Origin: Anaerolineaceae bacterium
Lineage (GTDB): Bacteria; Chloroflexota; Anaerolineae; Anaerolineales; Anaerolineaceae
DNA: 64,000 nt
NCBI GenBank assembly: GCA_002702705.1
Contig: PABH01000069.1
Coordinates: 1-64,000 of the forward strand
Reading direction: 5' to 3'
The first letter of the stretch is position 1; every line of letters begins with the position of its first letter. Under the pieces are notes generated by a model that had not been told where the DNA came from, made no database searches, and worked only from the letters and a program-made list of their open reading frames with translations. Below are positions 9,738 to 19,056 of this stretch, piece by piece. The translations under genes and the position numbers were made by a program.

Positions 9738-10124
9738 TTAAAAAAGATAGTGGTGAAGGCCGGATACGATCATTTTTGCTCCGCCAAGCAGGGTTATGGC
9801 GACGAGGGCTTGCCGAGGTGTTGTAATGATCGAAATTGGTTTTCCTAACCATAACGTTATTCCAATCACAAGGATGGCTGCGCCAATGATATATGCGAGG
9901 AGTGCCAGCGGGTGAGCCCACTGTCCTGTGGCAGCGACACGACCAATACCACGTGTACACATTGCCATTCCTAACATCACCAACCAAAAAAGAACAGCCT
10001 TTTCACTGGTGACAAAAGGAATTTTTTTACCGTACAGGGTTAATCCAACCAGTAAAACCGCCAAAACACCAAGAATTACGGTTGTGAAGGTGTTCCCCAT
10101 CATTGTCATTTCATTTGTTTTCAT
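9738..10124 (-). CDS. Small four-helix membrane protein
   Basis: A 128-residue protein from the ATG at 10124, chosen because AAGGAGATC (10129-10137) sits just upstream; a longer reading frame to 10226 has no such signal. There are four hydrophobic stretches (TVILGVLAVLLVGLTL, AVLFWLVMLGMAMC, LALLAYIIGAAILVI, ALVAITLLGGAKMIV). I do not recognise the family. It lies 17 bp before the SRPBCC gene, so the two are probably one operon. Confidence 0.75.
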   Translation of the reverse strand: MKTNEMTMMGNTFTTVILGVLAVLLVGLTLYGKKIPFVTSEKAVLFWLVMLGMAMCTRGIGRVAATGQWAHPLALLAYIIGAAILVIGITLWLGKPISIITTPRQALVAITLLGGAKMIVSGLHHYLF

Positions 10125-10317
10125 TTTTGATCTCCTTAAGAATTGATTTAAATAAAAAATTTTGTTGTTCTTAATATAGAAGATCAACAACTGAATATCA
10201 TTGCTCGAAAGGATAGTATTTATCAACTGCCGGAATCGAAGAAAGGTATACTTTTGGGTACCTTTTTGCTTTTAAAAAATTGTTAAAATATGGTTGTGAA
10301 AAAATGTTGGGGCTTTT

Positions 10318-12990
10318 TTAATCTGATATCAGGCCTATTTCTCTGGCTAGAGCCACCGCCTGGGTACGGCTGTTTACACCTAATTTTCCATAGATATTAC
10401 TGGTGTGTTTTTTTACCCCGCTGATGGATATATACAATTTTTGAGCAATTTCCAGATTTGAACTTCCGGCACAAAGCAAGCCTAGCACTTCCAACTCGCG
10501 GCGGGAAAGTGGTTCAACCAGGGTTTCTTGATTTGGATTCGGACTGCGGTGTTCACCTGAAAAGGAATTTAATATTTTTGTACAATAGGATTTATGTTTT
10601 GTTTTTTTATTACGACAGTAATCCGATAAAATGACCTGCATGGGTTCCCCTTCATCTAAAAATATACGCAGGTATCCTTCCGGTTCTGCAAGGGACAAAC
10701 ACGACTCCAATGTTTTTTCGACTTGAGATGATTTTTCTAGACCATTCAGCGCTAAAATTTCAAGAAGTTGAATCTCCAAGAGACGTCCATACCGTTCCCC
10801 TGATTTTGCTCTGGCGGCCAATTTTTCGAGTAAGGAGAGCGCTTCGCCGTGTTGTCCTTCAGTAATGAACAGTCTTGCCAGAAGAATGTGATCCGCTTCG
10901 CGGCGAAGTGATAAAGGCTCGATGGGATGTAAAAATTGGACCAGTGACCGTGCTGTTTGGTGGTCTTTTTTTGCTAATAGGAGCTTAACTTTCATAGATC
11001 GCAGATCACTTTTAAGTTCCGGGGTGGTTGATTTTCCCTGAATTAATTGGTCTAGTTGATCTAAAGTGGATAAGGCACCGTCAATATCACCCTGCGCCTT
11101 TTGTAACTTGGCTTTGGTTAGATTTTGGGTCAAAAAAACGAGCGGGAATTTCCATGGTATATTTGCCTCAATACCTTTTTCCAATAATTCAGCTGCCTTT
11201 TTTAAATCATTCCATTCATAAAAGATATTGGCTAAACTCATGTAGAGATTTCCACCGATAAAAAACCGTTTTTCTCCACGTTTTTGGATATAGGTAATGT
11301 ACGTTTGGGTTAGAGAAAATGCTTCGTTTAATTTGCCTTGAATCATTAGGTTGCGAACCAGACGGATGATACAAATGGCGACAGCTGTATATCCGTTTCG
11401 GTTGATATCCCGCTGAACCGTACTCAACAGTAATTCTTTGGATGCCTTAAAATCTCCCTGTAAGTCTAAAAGATAAGCATACAACACATCGGCTGTATTG
11501 CGCATGCCCAGATGTTCTTCGGGAACAAACGACAAGACCTCCCGATCCGGTAAAACGCCAGACGGCTCTGTTTCGTTCATTTCTGAAATATACAATAATA
11601 GTAAGTTTACAAACGCGATTAATTCTTGGTTTTCTTTTGTTTGGACGGGTGAAGAAATATTGTTTTTGATGGTATGTAATAATTTTTCACTGGTTTCATA
11701 TTGGCCAAAGATGAATAAGATCCAGGTGTGATAAATGGTTAGATTTGGCCTGGTGTGTAAAATTTCTTCCGGGAGTTTGCTTACCAAAGACATAAAATCG
11801 ATGTCGTTTACAGACCACCGACTTTGCCCGTGTTTTTCAATGAGGTCGGCAGCCAGGGTAAACTCTTTTGCGGCCGTCAGATGACCGATGGCTTCAGTGA
11901 TAAAACCAGACTTTTCATACCAATTGGCAGCTTTTCGATGCAGGTCAGGGACGATTTCAGGTTTCACCATTTGTAATCTAGCCCGTAACAAATCAGTAAA
12001 TAAATGGTGATACCGAAACCAAAGTCGTTCATCGTCAAGCGGGACAATAAATAAATTTGCGATTTCCAATTGTTGAATTAATAACTGTGTATTGGTTCGT
12101 TCCGTAACAGCATTACAAAGATCGGCATTAAATCGATCAAGAATGCTGGTTTGGATCAGAAAGGTGCAAATTTCTTCCGGCTGCTGCCGAAACACTTCAT
12201 CCACCAAATAATCCAAGATGTATCGTTGGCTGCCGCGAAAGTTATGAATAAAAGACTGTTTATCGGCAAGATTTTGCAAAGCTAACCCCGCCAGTTGTAG
12301 TCCGACAACCCACCCTTCCGTTCGTTTTTCCAAAACGGACAAATCTTCATCTGTCAGGGATAGATTCATTGAAGATGAATAGAATAAACGGGTTTCTGTA
12401 TTTGTGAATCTTAAATCTTGTGCCCGAATTTCGGTTAATTCACCCCGTGCTCGCAGCCATGCCAGCCGTAACGGTGGATCTTGACGCGTTGTAATAATGA
12501 GGTGTGTTTGATTGGGCAGGTGGTCAATGAAATAATGGATGGCTTCGTGAATTTGAGGATTGGTGATGACATGATAATCATCCAATGTGATCACAACTGT
12601 CGATTTTAAAAGAGAAACCTGATTAATGAGATCATCTAACACAGTAAAAATTGATTGCTCATCTGGTTGGTTAAAATATGGTCGAATATTTTGGGTTAAA
12701 GTTGTTGTTCCCTGCTGAAAGGCTGATAAAAAATATACGAAAAAACGAGAAAAGTCATTGTCCGCTTTATCCAGAGAGAGCCAGGCTGGCTGATAACCGC
12801 TTTTCTGCTGGCTATGAAGCCATTCACTAACCAATGTGGATTTACCATACCCTGCAGGGGCGGAAACAAGGATTAATTTGTTTCCCTTGGATATCCCATT
12901 GGTTAACTCTTCCAGCAATCGTGGACGGGTTATACTTGCAGTTTTACTGGTTGGAATGTGAAATTTGGTAAGAAGCAACTGAGCATTCAT
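10318..12990 (-). CDS. MalT/LuxR-type ATP-dependent transcriptional activator
   Basis: An 890-residue STAND-type regulator. The N-terminus has Walker A APAGYGKST (about residue 45) and Walker B VVITLDDYHV. The middle is helical TPR-like repeats (about 400-790). The C-terminus is a LuxR helix-turn-helix, LSRRELEVLGLLCAGSSNLE to NSRTQAVALAREIGLI. Members bind an inducer and ATP, oligomerise and activate transcription. The target is unknown; it is transcribed away from a small membrane protein gene at 13186, and the intergenic region between them could be a target. Confidence 0.93.
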   Translation of the reverse strand: MNAQLLLTKFHIPTSKTASITRPRLLEELTNGISKGNKLILVSAPAGYGKSTLVSEWLHSQQKSGYQPAWLSLDKADNDFSRFFVYFLSAFQQGTTTLTQNIRPYFNQPDEQSIFTVLDDLINQVSLLKSTVVITLDDYHVITNPQIHEAIHYFIDHLPNQTHLIITTRQDPPLRLAWLRARGELTEIRAQDLRFTNTETRLFYSSSMNLSLTDEDLSVLEKRTEGWVVGLQLAGLALQNLADKQSFIHNFRGSQRYILDYLVDEVFRQQPEEICTFLIQTSILDRFNADLCNAVTERTNTQLLIQQLEIANLFIVPLDDERLWFRYHHLFTDLLRARLQMVKPEIVPDLHRKAANWYEKSGFITEAIGHLTAAKEFTLAADLIEKHGQSRWSVNDIDFMSLVSKLPEEILHTRPNLTIYHTWILFIFGQYETSEKLLHTIKNNISSPVQTKENQELIAFVNLLLLYISEMNETEPSGVLPDREVLSFVPEEHLGMRNTADVLYAYLLDLQGDFKASKELLLSTVQRDINRNGYTAVAICIIRLVRNLMIQGKLNEAFSLTQTYITYIQKRGEKRFFIGGNLYMSLANIFYEWNDLKKAAELLEKGIEANIPWKFPLVFLTQNLTKAKLQKAQGDIDGALSTLDQLDQLIQGKSTTPELKSDLRSMKVKLLLAKKDHQTARSLVQFLHPIEPLSLRREADHILLARLFITEGQHGEALSLLEKLAARAKSGERYGRLLEIQLLEILALNGLEKSSQVEKTLESCLSLAEPEGYLRIFLDEGEPMQVILSDYCRNKKTKHKSYCTKILNSFSGEHRSPNPNQETLVEPLSRRELEVLGLLCAGSSNLEIAQKLYISISGVKKHTSNIYGKLGVNSRTQAVALAREIGLISD

Positions 12991-13134
12991 CGTAACTGAG
13001 TATACAATAATTCACCGTAAATTTGCGATCTGTTAAAACAACTTATTTGAAATATTTCTCTATGCCTTTGATGAAACCAAATCTTGTTGATTGTGTATAC
13101 CAACAGTTGTATAGACTTAATCTGCTTTAATTCC

Positions 13135-13162
13135 TTGCAGGTGATGTATAGTAAAGTATAAG
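13135..13162 (+). promoter_or_regulatory. Promoter for the small membrane protein gene
   Basis: TTGCAG at 13135-13140 and TATAAG at 13157-13162 are separated by 16 bp. The ATG of the 56-codon gene follows at 13186 behind a strong AAAGGAGG ribosome-binding site. Confidence 0.55.
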
Positions 13163-13185
13163 GTTAAATTAAAGGAGGAATTAAA

Positions 13186-13356
13186 ATGAAACTTAGTAAA
13201 CCAAAAAACAATACCTGGATTATTGCCGTGATTGCTGGTGTATTAGGAATTCTCGGCACCTTTATTTCGATCCCGGTTGTTAGTGAATATTCGTTTTGGT
13301 TGGTCGTGATTGGATTTGTTTTACTGGCGTTAGCGACCTATTTTAAAGATTTGTAA
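13186..13356 (+). CDS. Two-helix small membrane protein (56 aa)
   Basis: This short open frame begins MKLSKPKNNTWIIAVIAGVL and ends ALATYFKDL, giving two transmembrane helices joined by a short loop. A near-consensus AAAGGAGGAATTAAAATG start and a sigma-70-like promoter just upstream support it as a real gene despite its size. Its function is unknown. It ends 1 bp before the stop of the convergent lipoprotein gene. Confidence 0.75.
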   Translation: MKLSKPKNNTWIIAVIAGVLGILGTFISIPVVSEYSFWLVVIGFVLLALATYFKDL

Positions 13357-13357
13357 A

Positions 13358-14266
13358 TCACGGATCAACATACCAGGTGGTGGGGCCGTAAATACTTAAT
13401 TGTGGGGTTAGTTTCATTTGGCTTAAGCCCGCGTCTCCGCTGCAGTCTTCTGCTGAAAGAGCCCACTCGCCAGGGTTAACGTAAACCGTCAGGGAACCCC
13501 AACCTTCAATCATTTGGCTTTCAAGGATATCTCCAAGCCATTCTGATTCCGGTACTCCGATCCAGACATAACAGATGGGTTCGGAAGTCTGGTTGACGAT
13601 GGTTAAAGGAACCTGACCGGAAGCATTACCGCAGTCTTGGGGGCAATTGCCCGGATTTTCAAAATCACCACAAACCCCGTTTCCGCAGAGAGGTTCATTA
13701 TTGACGTTAAAGAGGGTTACCGTATCATTGGGTGGAAAACTGACATTGTATTCTTCATATAATAAATTATTGTCACAGTCTTGTGCGTTGAGATCGTAGG
13801 TGCCGAAGGGAACATCATACAGGGTAAAAGTTTCACCGGGATAAACCAGATTGTCTTCGAGTTGATCTACACCCCAATCGGAATTGGAGGAAAGCGATAG
13901 ATAAAAATAACAGATGGTGAAATCGCTGTCGTTGATTATATAAAAATTGTTGGAATCATTTTGGACATCAGCAGGTGGTGGTTGGGTTGGCGCGGCAACC
14001 TGTGGCGGCTGGGCGGGTGGAGCTGGCTTTGTTGGCTGCTGTTCCACGGGTTTGGCCGGGTTGTTTTGGTTTTGCTGTTCGGCAAGCTGTGTAGCCTGGA
14101 CGGATAAGGCAACAGCCGTCTGGTTAAGGGCTGCAGCCGTGGCTTCGTGGCTGGTGTTATTGTTATTGCTGCTGAAACTACAAGCCAGCGTGCTGATTAA
14201 TAAAACAAAGACGGGCAGGACAATTTTTATCAAACGAATGGGACGACTGGACTGTGAAAATATCAT
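13358..14266 (-). CDS. Cell-surface lipoprotein with two related beta domains and a Cys-rich linker
   Basis: The 302-residue protein has a lipobox (LISTLAC, Cys about 29) and a Gln/Pro/Ala-rich spacer with the ATAAALNQTAVALSVQATQ style common in Chloroflexota lipoproteins. Two related beta domains follow (about 105-190 and 220-302), both containing a YPGE/VNPGE turn and a DLNAQDC/ALSAEDC strand. Between them is CGNGVCGDFENPGNCPQDC, the six-cysteine motif seen between domains of many secreted proteins. The function is unknown; the repeat suggests internal duplication. Confidence 0.8.
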   Translation of the reverse strand: MIFSQSSRPIRLIKIVLPVFVLLISTLACSFSSNNNNTSHEATAAALNQTAVALSVQATQLAEQQNQNNPAKPVEQQPTKPAPPAQPPQVAAPTQPPPADVQNDSNNFYIINDSDFTICYFYLSLSSNSDWGVDQLEDNLVYPGETFTLYDVPFGTYDLNAQDCDNNLLYEEYNVSFPPNDTVTLFNVNNEPLCGNGVCGDFENPGNCPQDCGNASGQVPLTIVNQTSEPICYVWIGVPESEWLGDILESQMIEGWGSLTVYVNPGEWALSAEDCSGDAGLSQMKLTPQLSIYGPTTWYVDP

Positions 14267-14549
14267 GGCTACCTCCGGTGTGTTTTTTCGCAGGTTAAGG
14301 GGGGAATAATTTATTTGTTATTTGAGGAGAAGAAAAAGGTAAAAAAGAGCGTATAACTGAGGTGCTTTTTCCATTAAGAATGTTGAAACTCATTTGGGAA
14401 AAAGCAAATCTATTGTACCATTTTCGGCATTTCACAGCCGTAAATTTTACAGAAAAAACAACAAGTTGTGCGTTGGATTGGTCTCTTTTTATTAATCGGT
14501 TAAGATAAGCGAGTATCTTAAAAAAGAAAAAGGTAAAAGGAAACAAAAC

Positions 14550-14810
14550 ATGGCGGTTTATGTTGACCCGATCTTTGATCATGGCGAAAAAGGATTATGG
14601 TGCCATCTGACAGGGGAGTCGATGGAAGAATTACATACCTTTGCCAAACAGCTTGGATTAAGAAGGATCTGGTTTCAACCAAAGTCGATTCCGCATTATG
14701 ATTTGAATCCCTATTTGCGGCAGCTGGCAGTGGAAAACGGGGCGATCCCATTAAGCCGCAAGGAGTTTGTGAAAAAGGTGCGGGAAATGAAGGCGCAGTG
14801 GGGAGAGTGA
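14550..14810 (+). CDS. DUF4031 family protein
   Basis: The 86-residue protein starts MAVYVDPIFDHG and carries WCHLTGESMEELHTFAKQLG and WFQPKSIPHYDLNP. This is the compact pattern of DUF4031, a small widespread family whose function is not established. Full length. It is the last recognisable chromosomal gene before the AT-rich accessory patch. Confidence 0.88.
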   Translation: MAVYVDPIFDHGEKGLWCHLTGESMEELHTFAKQLGLRRIWFQPKSIPHYDLNPYLRQLAVENGAIPLSRKEFVKKVREMKAQWGE

Positions 14811-14918
14811 ACACATAGGGACAAAAAAGGCGGTGTAGCGGTGTAGGTTGGGCATGGACTGAAAATCAGATCGGTTTTTGCCAATTGAGGTATATTTTTA
14901 CGGCGATTGGATAGCCAC

Positions 14919-14955
14919 GTGCCCAACAAATCTATTATATGGGCGCATTGGGCAC
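14919..14955. repeat. 8-bp inverted repeat before the accessory patch
   Basis: GTGCCCAA at 14919-14926 is mirrored by TTGGGCAC at 14948-14955. It lies in the 230-bp gap between the DUF4031 gene and the accessory genes. It may be a terminator stem or an insertion scar; no target duplication was seen. Confidence 0.4.
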
Positions 14956-15040
14956 ATTACAAATATTGGAAATCTTTAACAAAGTAATCTTTGTGATGGA
15001 TCGAAATATTATCGAGCCATGCTCATCTACGAAAACTCTC

Positions 15041-16258
15041 CTAATATAATTCATCAAGAACAAAAAATAGCAAATGATATAATCTTGTAAATATTTCTAT
15101 ATGTTTATCACCTAGAATCTCCAAGGGTTCAGTGTTGTGTGCGTAATGATTCCGGATTCCTAATGCCAGTAAATATGTTTTATCTATTTCATTTGCAGAT
15201 GAAAGGTCCTCAAAAATAAAACTATCGCGCAATAAATTTTTAATAGTTAAATTTGAAGCGTTTTCTCTTTCTTCGTTAAATTTGTCAATTTTTACTCTAT
15301 CCAATGAAAAACAATCTTTTCCATTTTTTAGGAAACTTAAGCGATAGCTAAAATACCGTCGATGTTTTTTTGTGTCATCAATCAATCCGTTGATTTGTAT
15401 TTCTTTTATTGCGATCAATTTTTCTATAATTTTGGTTAGATCAAAACACAGAGATAAAAGGATTTGTAAAGATAATGCGTTATTTGATTCAAATAAGAGT
15501 TTATCCCAAATAAATACAGAAGAAAAGATTTGTTTTATGCGGGCAGTTATATACGAAAATAGGTAAATCTCTTCGATTAGTTCAGTATTTCCAAGAAATT
15601 TTGATCTTAATTGTTCTTGGTCAAATGATTTTGAATATAATGTGTTGAAATCATCAATTAGTTGCTGAATAAATTTTGCTTGTTCTTGAACCCAAGTTAA
15701 ATAGAATTGGTTTGGATTTTCATCATTAGTAGTTAGAAGCAGATAAGAGGGGGTTTCAGGTAAATTGTCTGAATCAGGATTGTTTTCTTTTTCAGTTATT
15801 TTGTCTTCCGCATAAGACTTATGGCAATATAGGTATCCTCTTTCAACAAAGTTTTGATTAAGGAAACTTACACCAAGATAGTAATATGGGGAACCTTTGT
15901 GGATTCGTGATGGCTTATTTTGTTCTTCCCATTGATAAATAGGGTCCAAAATTCTCAACCAAAAGATTTCTGTTAATGTAATGTTACCCAGTGGTCCTAA
16001 TATTCCTCTCCAAATGGGAGTGAAATTATTAAAATAATTCTCTTGAAACTTTCTATTATCTTTACCTGCTAGAGAAGATAAAGAATCATAACAAGCTTTG
16101 TTGAAATTTTTTATAAAATCAGAGTTTGTTATCTCAAAAATTGGCACTGAATAGAAATAATCTATTGCTTTTTTTATCCCATTAGGAACTTCTTTAAAAA
16201 TTATTCCTCCCGGATACATTTCATTTAAGATTTCAATCATTGGTTTACTTAAATCCAC
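15041..16258 (-). CDS. Unknown protein with a HEPN-like C-terminal motif
   Basis: A 405-residue, largely helical, AT-rich gene starting with GTG behind AAAGGAGGGGAAA. The C-terminus has LGIRNHYAHN, an R-x4-H motif of the kind that forms the ribonuclease site in HEPN domains, within a helical region ending FTRLYHLLFFVLDEL. No other motif is recognised. The leader is shared with the next genes, which suggests one accessory set. HEPN RNases are frequent in defence and toxin systems; that role is inference only. Confidence 0.6.
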   Translation of the reverse strand: MDLSKPMIEILNEMYPGGIIFKEVPNGIKKAIDYFYSVPIFEITNSDFIKNFNKACYDSLSSLAGKDNRKFQENYFNNFTPIWRGILGPLGNITLTEIFWLRILDPIYQWEEQNKPSRIHKGSPYYYLGVSFLNQNFVERGYLYCHKSYAEDKITEKENNPDSDNLPETPSYLLLTTNDENPNQFYLTWVQEQAKFIQQLIDDFNTLYSKSFDQEQLRSKFLGNTELIEEIYLFSYITARIKQIFSSVFIWDKLLFESNNALSLQILLSLCFDLTKIIEKLIAIKEIQINGLIDDTKKHRRYFSYRLSFLKNGKDCFSLDRVKIDKFNEERENASNLTIKNLLRDSFIFEDLSSANEIDKTYLLALGIRNHYAHNTEPLEILGDKHIEIFTRLYHLLFFVLDELY

Positions 16259-16269
16259 TTTCCCCTCCT

Positions 16270-17154
16270 TTAGTGTGTTGTTTCCAATTCAACCAGTGCA
16301 AAAAAATCCTCTTCAGATAAAATCCGGATATATTGCCCATCTTGAATCGCTTTTTCAGCTTGTTTTTGTTTTGTGCTTTTTTTGTTTCCGTTTAAACTGC
16401 GAGGGTCCAATTCTCCAATAACAAGGATTGTCGTTGTTCGATTAAATCGATCTATTACATCACAACCGGCTTGGGCTGCTAAACTTGCAGCCTGGACTCT
16501 TGGAATGGATAATTTTCCTGTAAACAGGATAACTTCTCCGGATAAAGACCCATCCGGGTTTCCGGCTTGGCATATGGATGGCGGCAGGGTTGTATCCCTG
16601 GAGAGTTTGATTTTGTCTTTTGATTTAGTTAACCAATTGTCAATTTTTATTCCTGATTTTTTAATTGCTTCCATCACAATCAATCCGGCTGTTCTGGCGT
16701 CTGCCAGGGCGTCATGATGTTGGAAGAGAATATTTAAATCATTTGCAACACAGGCTAACCCAAACCCATCGCGTGCATACTCATCCCAAACATGGCGAAC
16801 AATACGTGTCACATCTATGTATTTCAAGTTTGGCATTTGTATCCTGTATTTGGCAGATGCCTTTCGCAGTGATCCCAGATCAAAGGTGGTGTAGGAAAGC
16901 AGGATTTGATCATCCAAAAAGTTTAAAAATTGAGTAAACACAATAGGGAATGAGGGGGATGTTTTTACATGGTCTGGTGTGATTTTGTGAATACCGATAT
17001 GAAAGTCATTAAATTGATCTTCAGGGTTTACATAAGTTTTGAATTCATCAACGATTATCCCATTTTCAAACTTGACCGCACCAATCTGGCATATGCTGGA
17101 AACATCATAATTAGCTGTTTCTACGTCGATTACAACAAATGTGTTTTTTAGCAT
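16270..17154 (-). CDS. DnaQ-like 3'-5' exonuclease with C-terminal BRCT domain
   Basis: Residues 1-170 form a DEDDh exonuclease: VVIDVETAN (first Asp and Glu), SYTTFDLGSL (second Asp) and HHDALADARTAG (His and last Asp). Residues about 205-290 are a BRCT domain (GEVILFTGKLSIPR...SEEDFFALVE). This layout is known from stand-alone bacterial epsilon-like exonucleases involved in DNA repair. It is translated 11 bp upstream of the HEPN-like gene and follows the protease gene, whose stop overlaps its ribosome-binding site. Confidence 0.9.
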   Translation of the reverse strand: MLKNTFVVIDVETANYDVSSICQIGAVKFENGIIVDEFKTYVNPEDQFNDFHIGIHKITPDHVKTSPSFPIVFTQFLNFLDDQILLSYTTFDLGSLRKASAKYRIQMPNLKYIDVTRIVRHVWDEYARDGFGLACVANDLNILFQHHDALADARTAGLIVMEAIKKSGIKIDNWLTKSKDKIKLSRDTTLPPSICQAGNPDGSLSGEVILFTGKLSIPRVQAASLAAQAGCDVIDRFNRTTTILVIGELDPRSLNGNKKSTKQKQAEKAIQDGQYIRILSEEDFFALVELETTH

Positions 17155-17165
17155 TTCCCCCTCCT

Positions 17166-17950
17166 TCAGGGTGTTTGATCATGAATTTTTTGTTGCTCAA
17201 CAAAATACATTAAAAATTCACCCAGTAGTTTTGTTGGACATGCCGCAATTTCGTGGGAATGTTTTCCCCAACGGCTTTGGACAGCGATTAACCAATATCG
17301 TTCTCCAATACCTGGTTCTTTCCTGAAACCAAATATCGGTCCACCACTCATTCCACTAATATCTCGTAAATCATCTTTTATGAGTAATTTCCCATAAAAT
17401 ATATCAGGATCAGAATCGTTGAAAAAAACCGGTTTATTACTTAATCTTTCAATTTGAATTGGCCTTGTATCAAATTTATTTGATTTTGTTCTTGACTAAT
17501 GAGTTCATGAGGTATTCCCACCAACCAATATTCTTCAAAGTCTGTTGGTTGCTTTAGCCAGACTTCTTCGTTTAATGGTTCGATATTATTAAATTCTAAA
17601 GATTCTCGTAAATACTGTGATAATGGATAAACCCCATAATCGTATGATAATCCATATACCTCACTTAAATTGATTAGTTTTTCTTCATCATAAACAAATG
17701 AAACTGGTTCAATATGTTTAGAATCCCAACCAATATAATCGATTATCCTTGTGGAAATTATAGAGAATTTGGCTTCTTTTAATTTTCTAATCTCAGAAAA
17801 CCAATGACCGGCTGTAATTAAGAACCATTGGTCTGAAACAGAAATAATAAAAGCAGAAACGATTATATTTTTTTTGTTCTTTTCATTTTTTAATGTAAAG
17901 ATTAAAGGAGTCAGATGTTTATATAAATAAGTGATATTGTTCTTATCCAT
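17166..17950 (-). pseudogene. Trypsin-like serine protease, broken by one frameshift
   Basis: The reading frame from 17950 holds the catalytic His (FLITAGHW) and Asp (YDYGVY) but stops at 17441. The frame shifted by one base continues without a gap as PIQIERLSNKPVFFNDSD and reaches the catalytic Ser in GMSGGPIFGF, then ends at 17166. Joined, the two give an intact family S1-like protein of about 260 residues without a signal peptide, so it would be cytosolic. The shift lies near 17443-17470 and is a one-base loss. No classic slippery heptamer is present, so a mutation or a sequencing error is more likely than programmed frameshifting. Confidence 0.8.
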
Positions 17951-18080
17951 TCATTTCCCCCTCCTTTTGGGTTTTCTATCAGATTTCTATCTAATATAGA
18001 TCTTTGTTCTAGTTTATTGCATTATCACAGAATAAACGGCCATTTTATGGGAGTGTTCGAAGAGTGAAAATTTATTTGGC
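17951..18080 (-). repeat. Copy A of a duplicated leader/promoter region (outside the element)
   Basis: This stretch upstream of the protease gene resembles 24,689-24,810 upstream of a membrane-protein gene inside the phage element. Shared landmarks, in order, are CCCCCTCCTTT, GATTTCT, CTAATAT, TTTGTTCTA, TTTATTG, TTATGGGAGTG and GAAAATT. Roughly three quarters of bases agree by eye. Confidence 0.7.
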
Positions 18081-18190
18081 ATTAATAGTTGTTCTGGAAT
18101 GATGGCGTTAATGTTGAATCCGTGTTTTATAGCAGGGACAAAATAAATATTTATTATTAAATTATAGCGTAAAAAAATAATTAAATAAAA

Positions 18191-18218
18191 AAAGACACCT
18201 GATTTCTCAAGTGTCTTT
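18191..18218 (-). terminator. Original tRNA-Val terminator, now stranded 39.8 kb from the tRNA
   Basis: On the minus strand AAAGACAC, a 12-nt loop and GTGTCTTT are followed by a run of Us (A's at 18187-18193). It directly abuts the left attachment copy, so before integration it stood immediately after the tRNA 3' end and would have ended the tRNA transcript. Confidence 0.75.
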
Positions 18219-18254
18219 GTGGGCACGGAGGGACTCGAACCCACGACCTCACGG
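18219..18254. repeat. Left attachment site (attL), fragment of tRNA-Val
   Basis: The 36 bases from GTGGGCACGG to CTCACGG are identical to 58,011-58,046. They hold the tRNA T arm, variable region and part of the anticodon stem, but no 5' half, so this copy is not a tRNA gene. The base before it is T rather than G, so the encoded CCA is absent on this side. Confidence 0.95.
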
Positions 18255-18321
18255 TATTGGTCTAAAGACCTGTTACGCCCATACTTTTTAACCAAATTTT
18301 GTCAAAAAGTGTGACCGGGCA

Positions 18322-18355
18322 AAATGAGCTGATTTTTCATAAAATTGGCTCATTT
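18322..18355. terminator. Bidirectional terminator at the left end of the element
   Basis: AAATGAGC at 18322-18329 pairs with GCTCATTT at 18348-18355, flanked by T/A runs on both sides. It would end transcription of the minus-strand gene at 18370-19047. A small palindrome GGTCTAAAGACC lies at 18259-18270. Confidence 0.7.
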
Positions 18356-18369
18356 TTTTGTTAATTTCC

Positions 18370-19047
18370 TTACAAACATAAACAAAAATTAAACTCAGTA
18401 TCGATGTAATATTCCTGGAACATTGGATCTTTATTGATATCTGTGAGCGGTCTGTGATGGCCATAACCTTCTCCACCGACCCAATAGACATGTTTCAATT
18501 TGGCCCAATCACTGAAAGGAATTTCTTCAGTTACCATTTTAAAGACCCTTTTACTTATCGTATAAACAATCGAATCCAACAATGAAAAATTAAAATAATT
18601 TGATATGTAGTTTATGACGTCTGATACAAAAATCCCTTCTATGGGAGGTTGATCATATTTATTAAGTACGGTAGGTGTTGCTAATAAGATTGCTTGGGTA
18701 AGCTGATTTTGTCCATAAATGGGCCGGGGTGAATTAAATGGATCTTTGCAAAAGATATTATAGAATCTTAAAAGAGTTCCATTGAATTCATAAGTATCAT
18801 TAACACTATTATTTAAATTCGTTTTTTGGCCGTTTTTTATCTCAGCGTTTATTTTTTTGTTTTCCGGAAAAACAGTAATGTTGTTTAAAATTGATTCATT
18901 GGAATCTACATCAATTTTAAATAAATGATTCTGGGGTATTACGCCATCCGCTGGTAAATAGAAAACAATATCATTTTTACCACTTCTGGACCGCATTTTA
19001 TCGATCAAGACCCACAGTTTTATGTCTTTTTCAGTGTAGCCTTTCAT
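18370..19047 (-). CDS. Unknown protein, left-end cargo
   Basis: A 225-residue soluble protein with an AAGGAG ribosome-binding site at the end of the preceding small gene. No family is recognised. It contains PRPIYGQNQLTQAILLATPT and a Gly/His-rich stretch WVGGEGYGHHRPL near the C-terminus. It is AT-rich like the other cargo. The 54-codon gene upstream ends 9 bp before its start, so the two are probably translated together. Confidence 0.65.
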   Translation of the reverse strand: MKGYTEKDIKLWVLIDKMRSRSGKNDIVFYLPADGVIPQNHLFKIDVDSNESILNNITVFPENKKINAEIKNGQKTNLNNSVNDTYEFNGTLLRFYNIFCKDPFNSPRPIYGQNQLTQAILLATPTVLNKYDQPPIEGIFVSDVINYISNYFNFSLLDSIVYTISKRVFKMVTEEIPFSDWAKLKHVYWVGGEGYGHHRPLTDINKDPMFQEYYIDTEFNFCLCL

Positions 19048-19056
19048 AGTTTCTCC

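Noticed and set aside
14811..15040. A third copy of the tRNA-Val fragment marking an older element end
   Set aside because: I looked for the core sequence left of the accessory patch and found only an unrelated 8-bp inverted repeat.
18014..18295. 93-codon minus-strand frame across attL
   Set aside because: It includes tRNA-derived sequence (SLDQYREVVGSSPSVPTK) and the terminator; such frames are typical of tRNA antisense reading.
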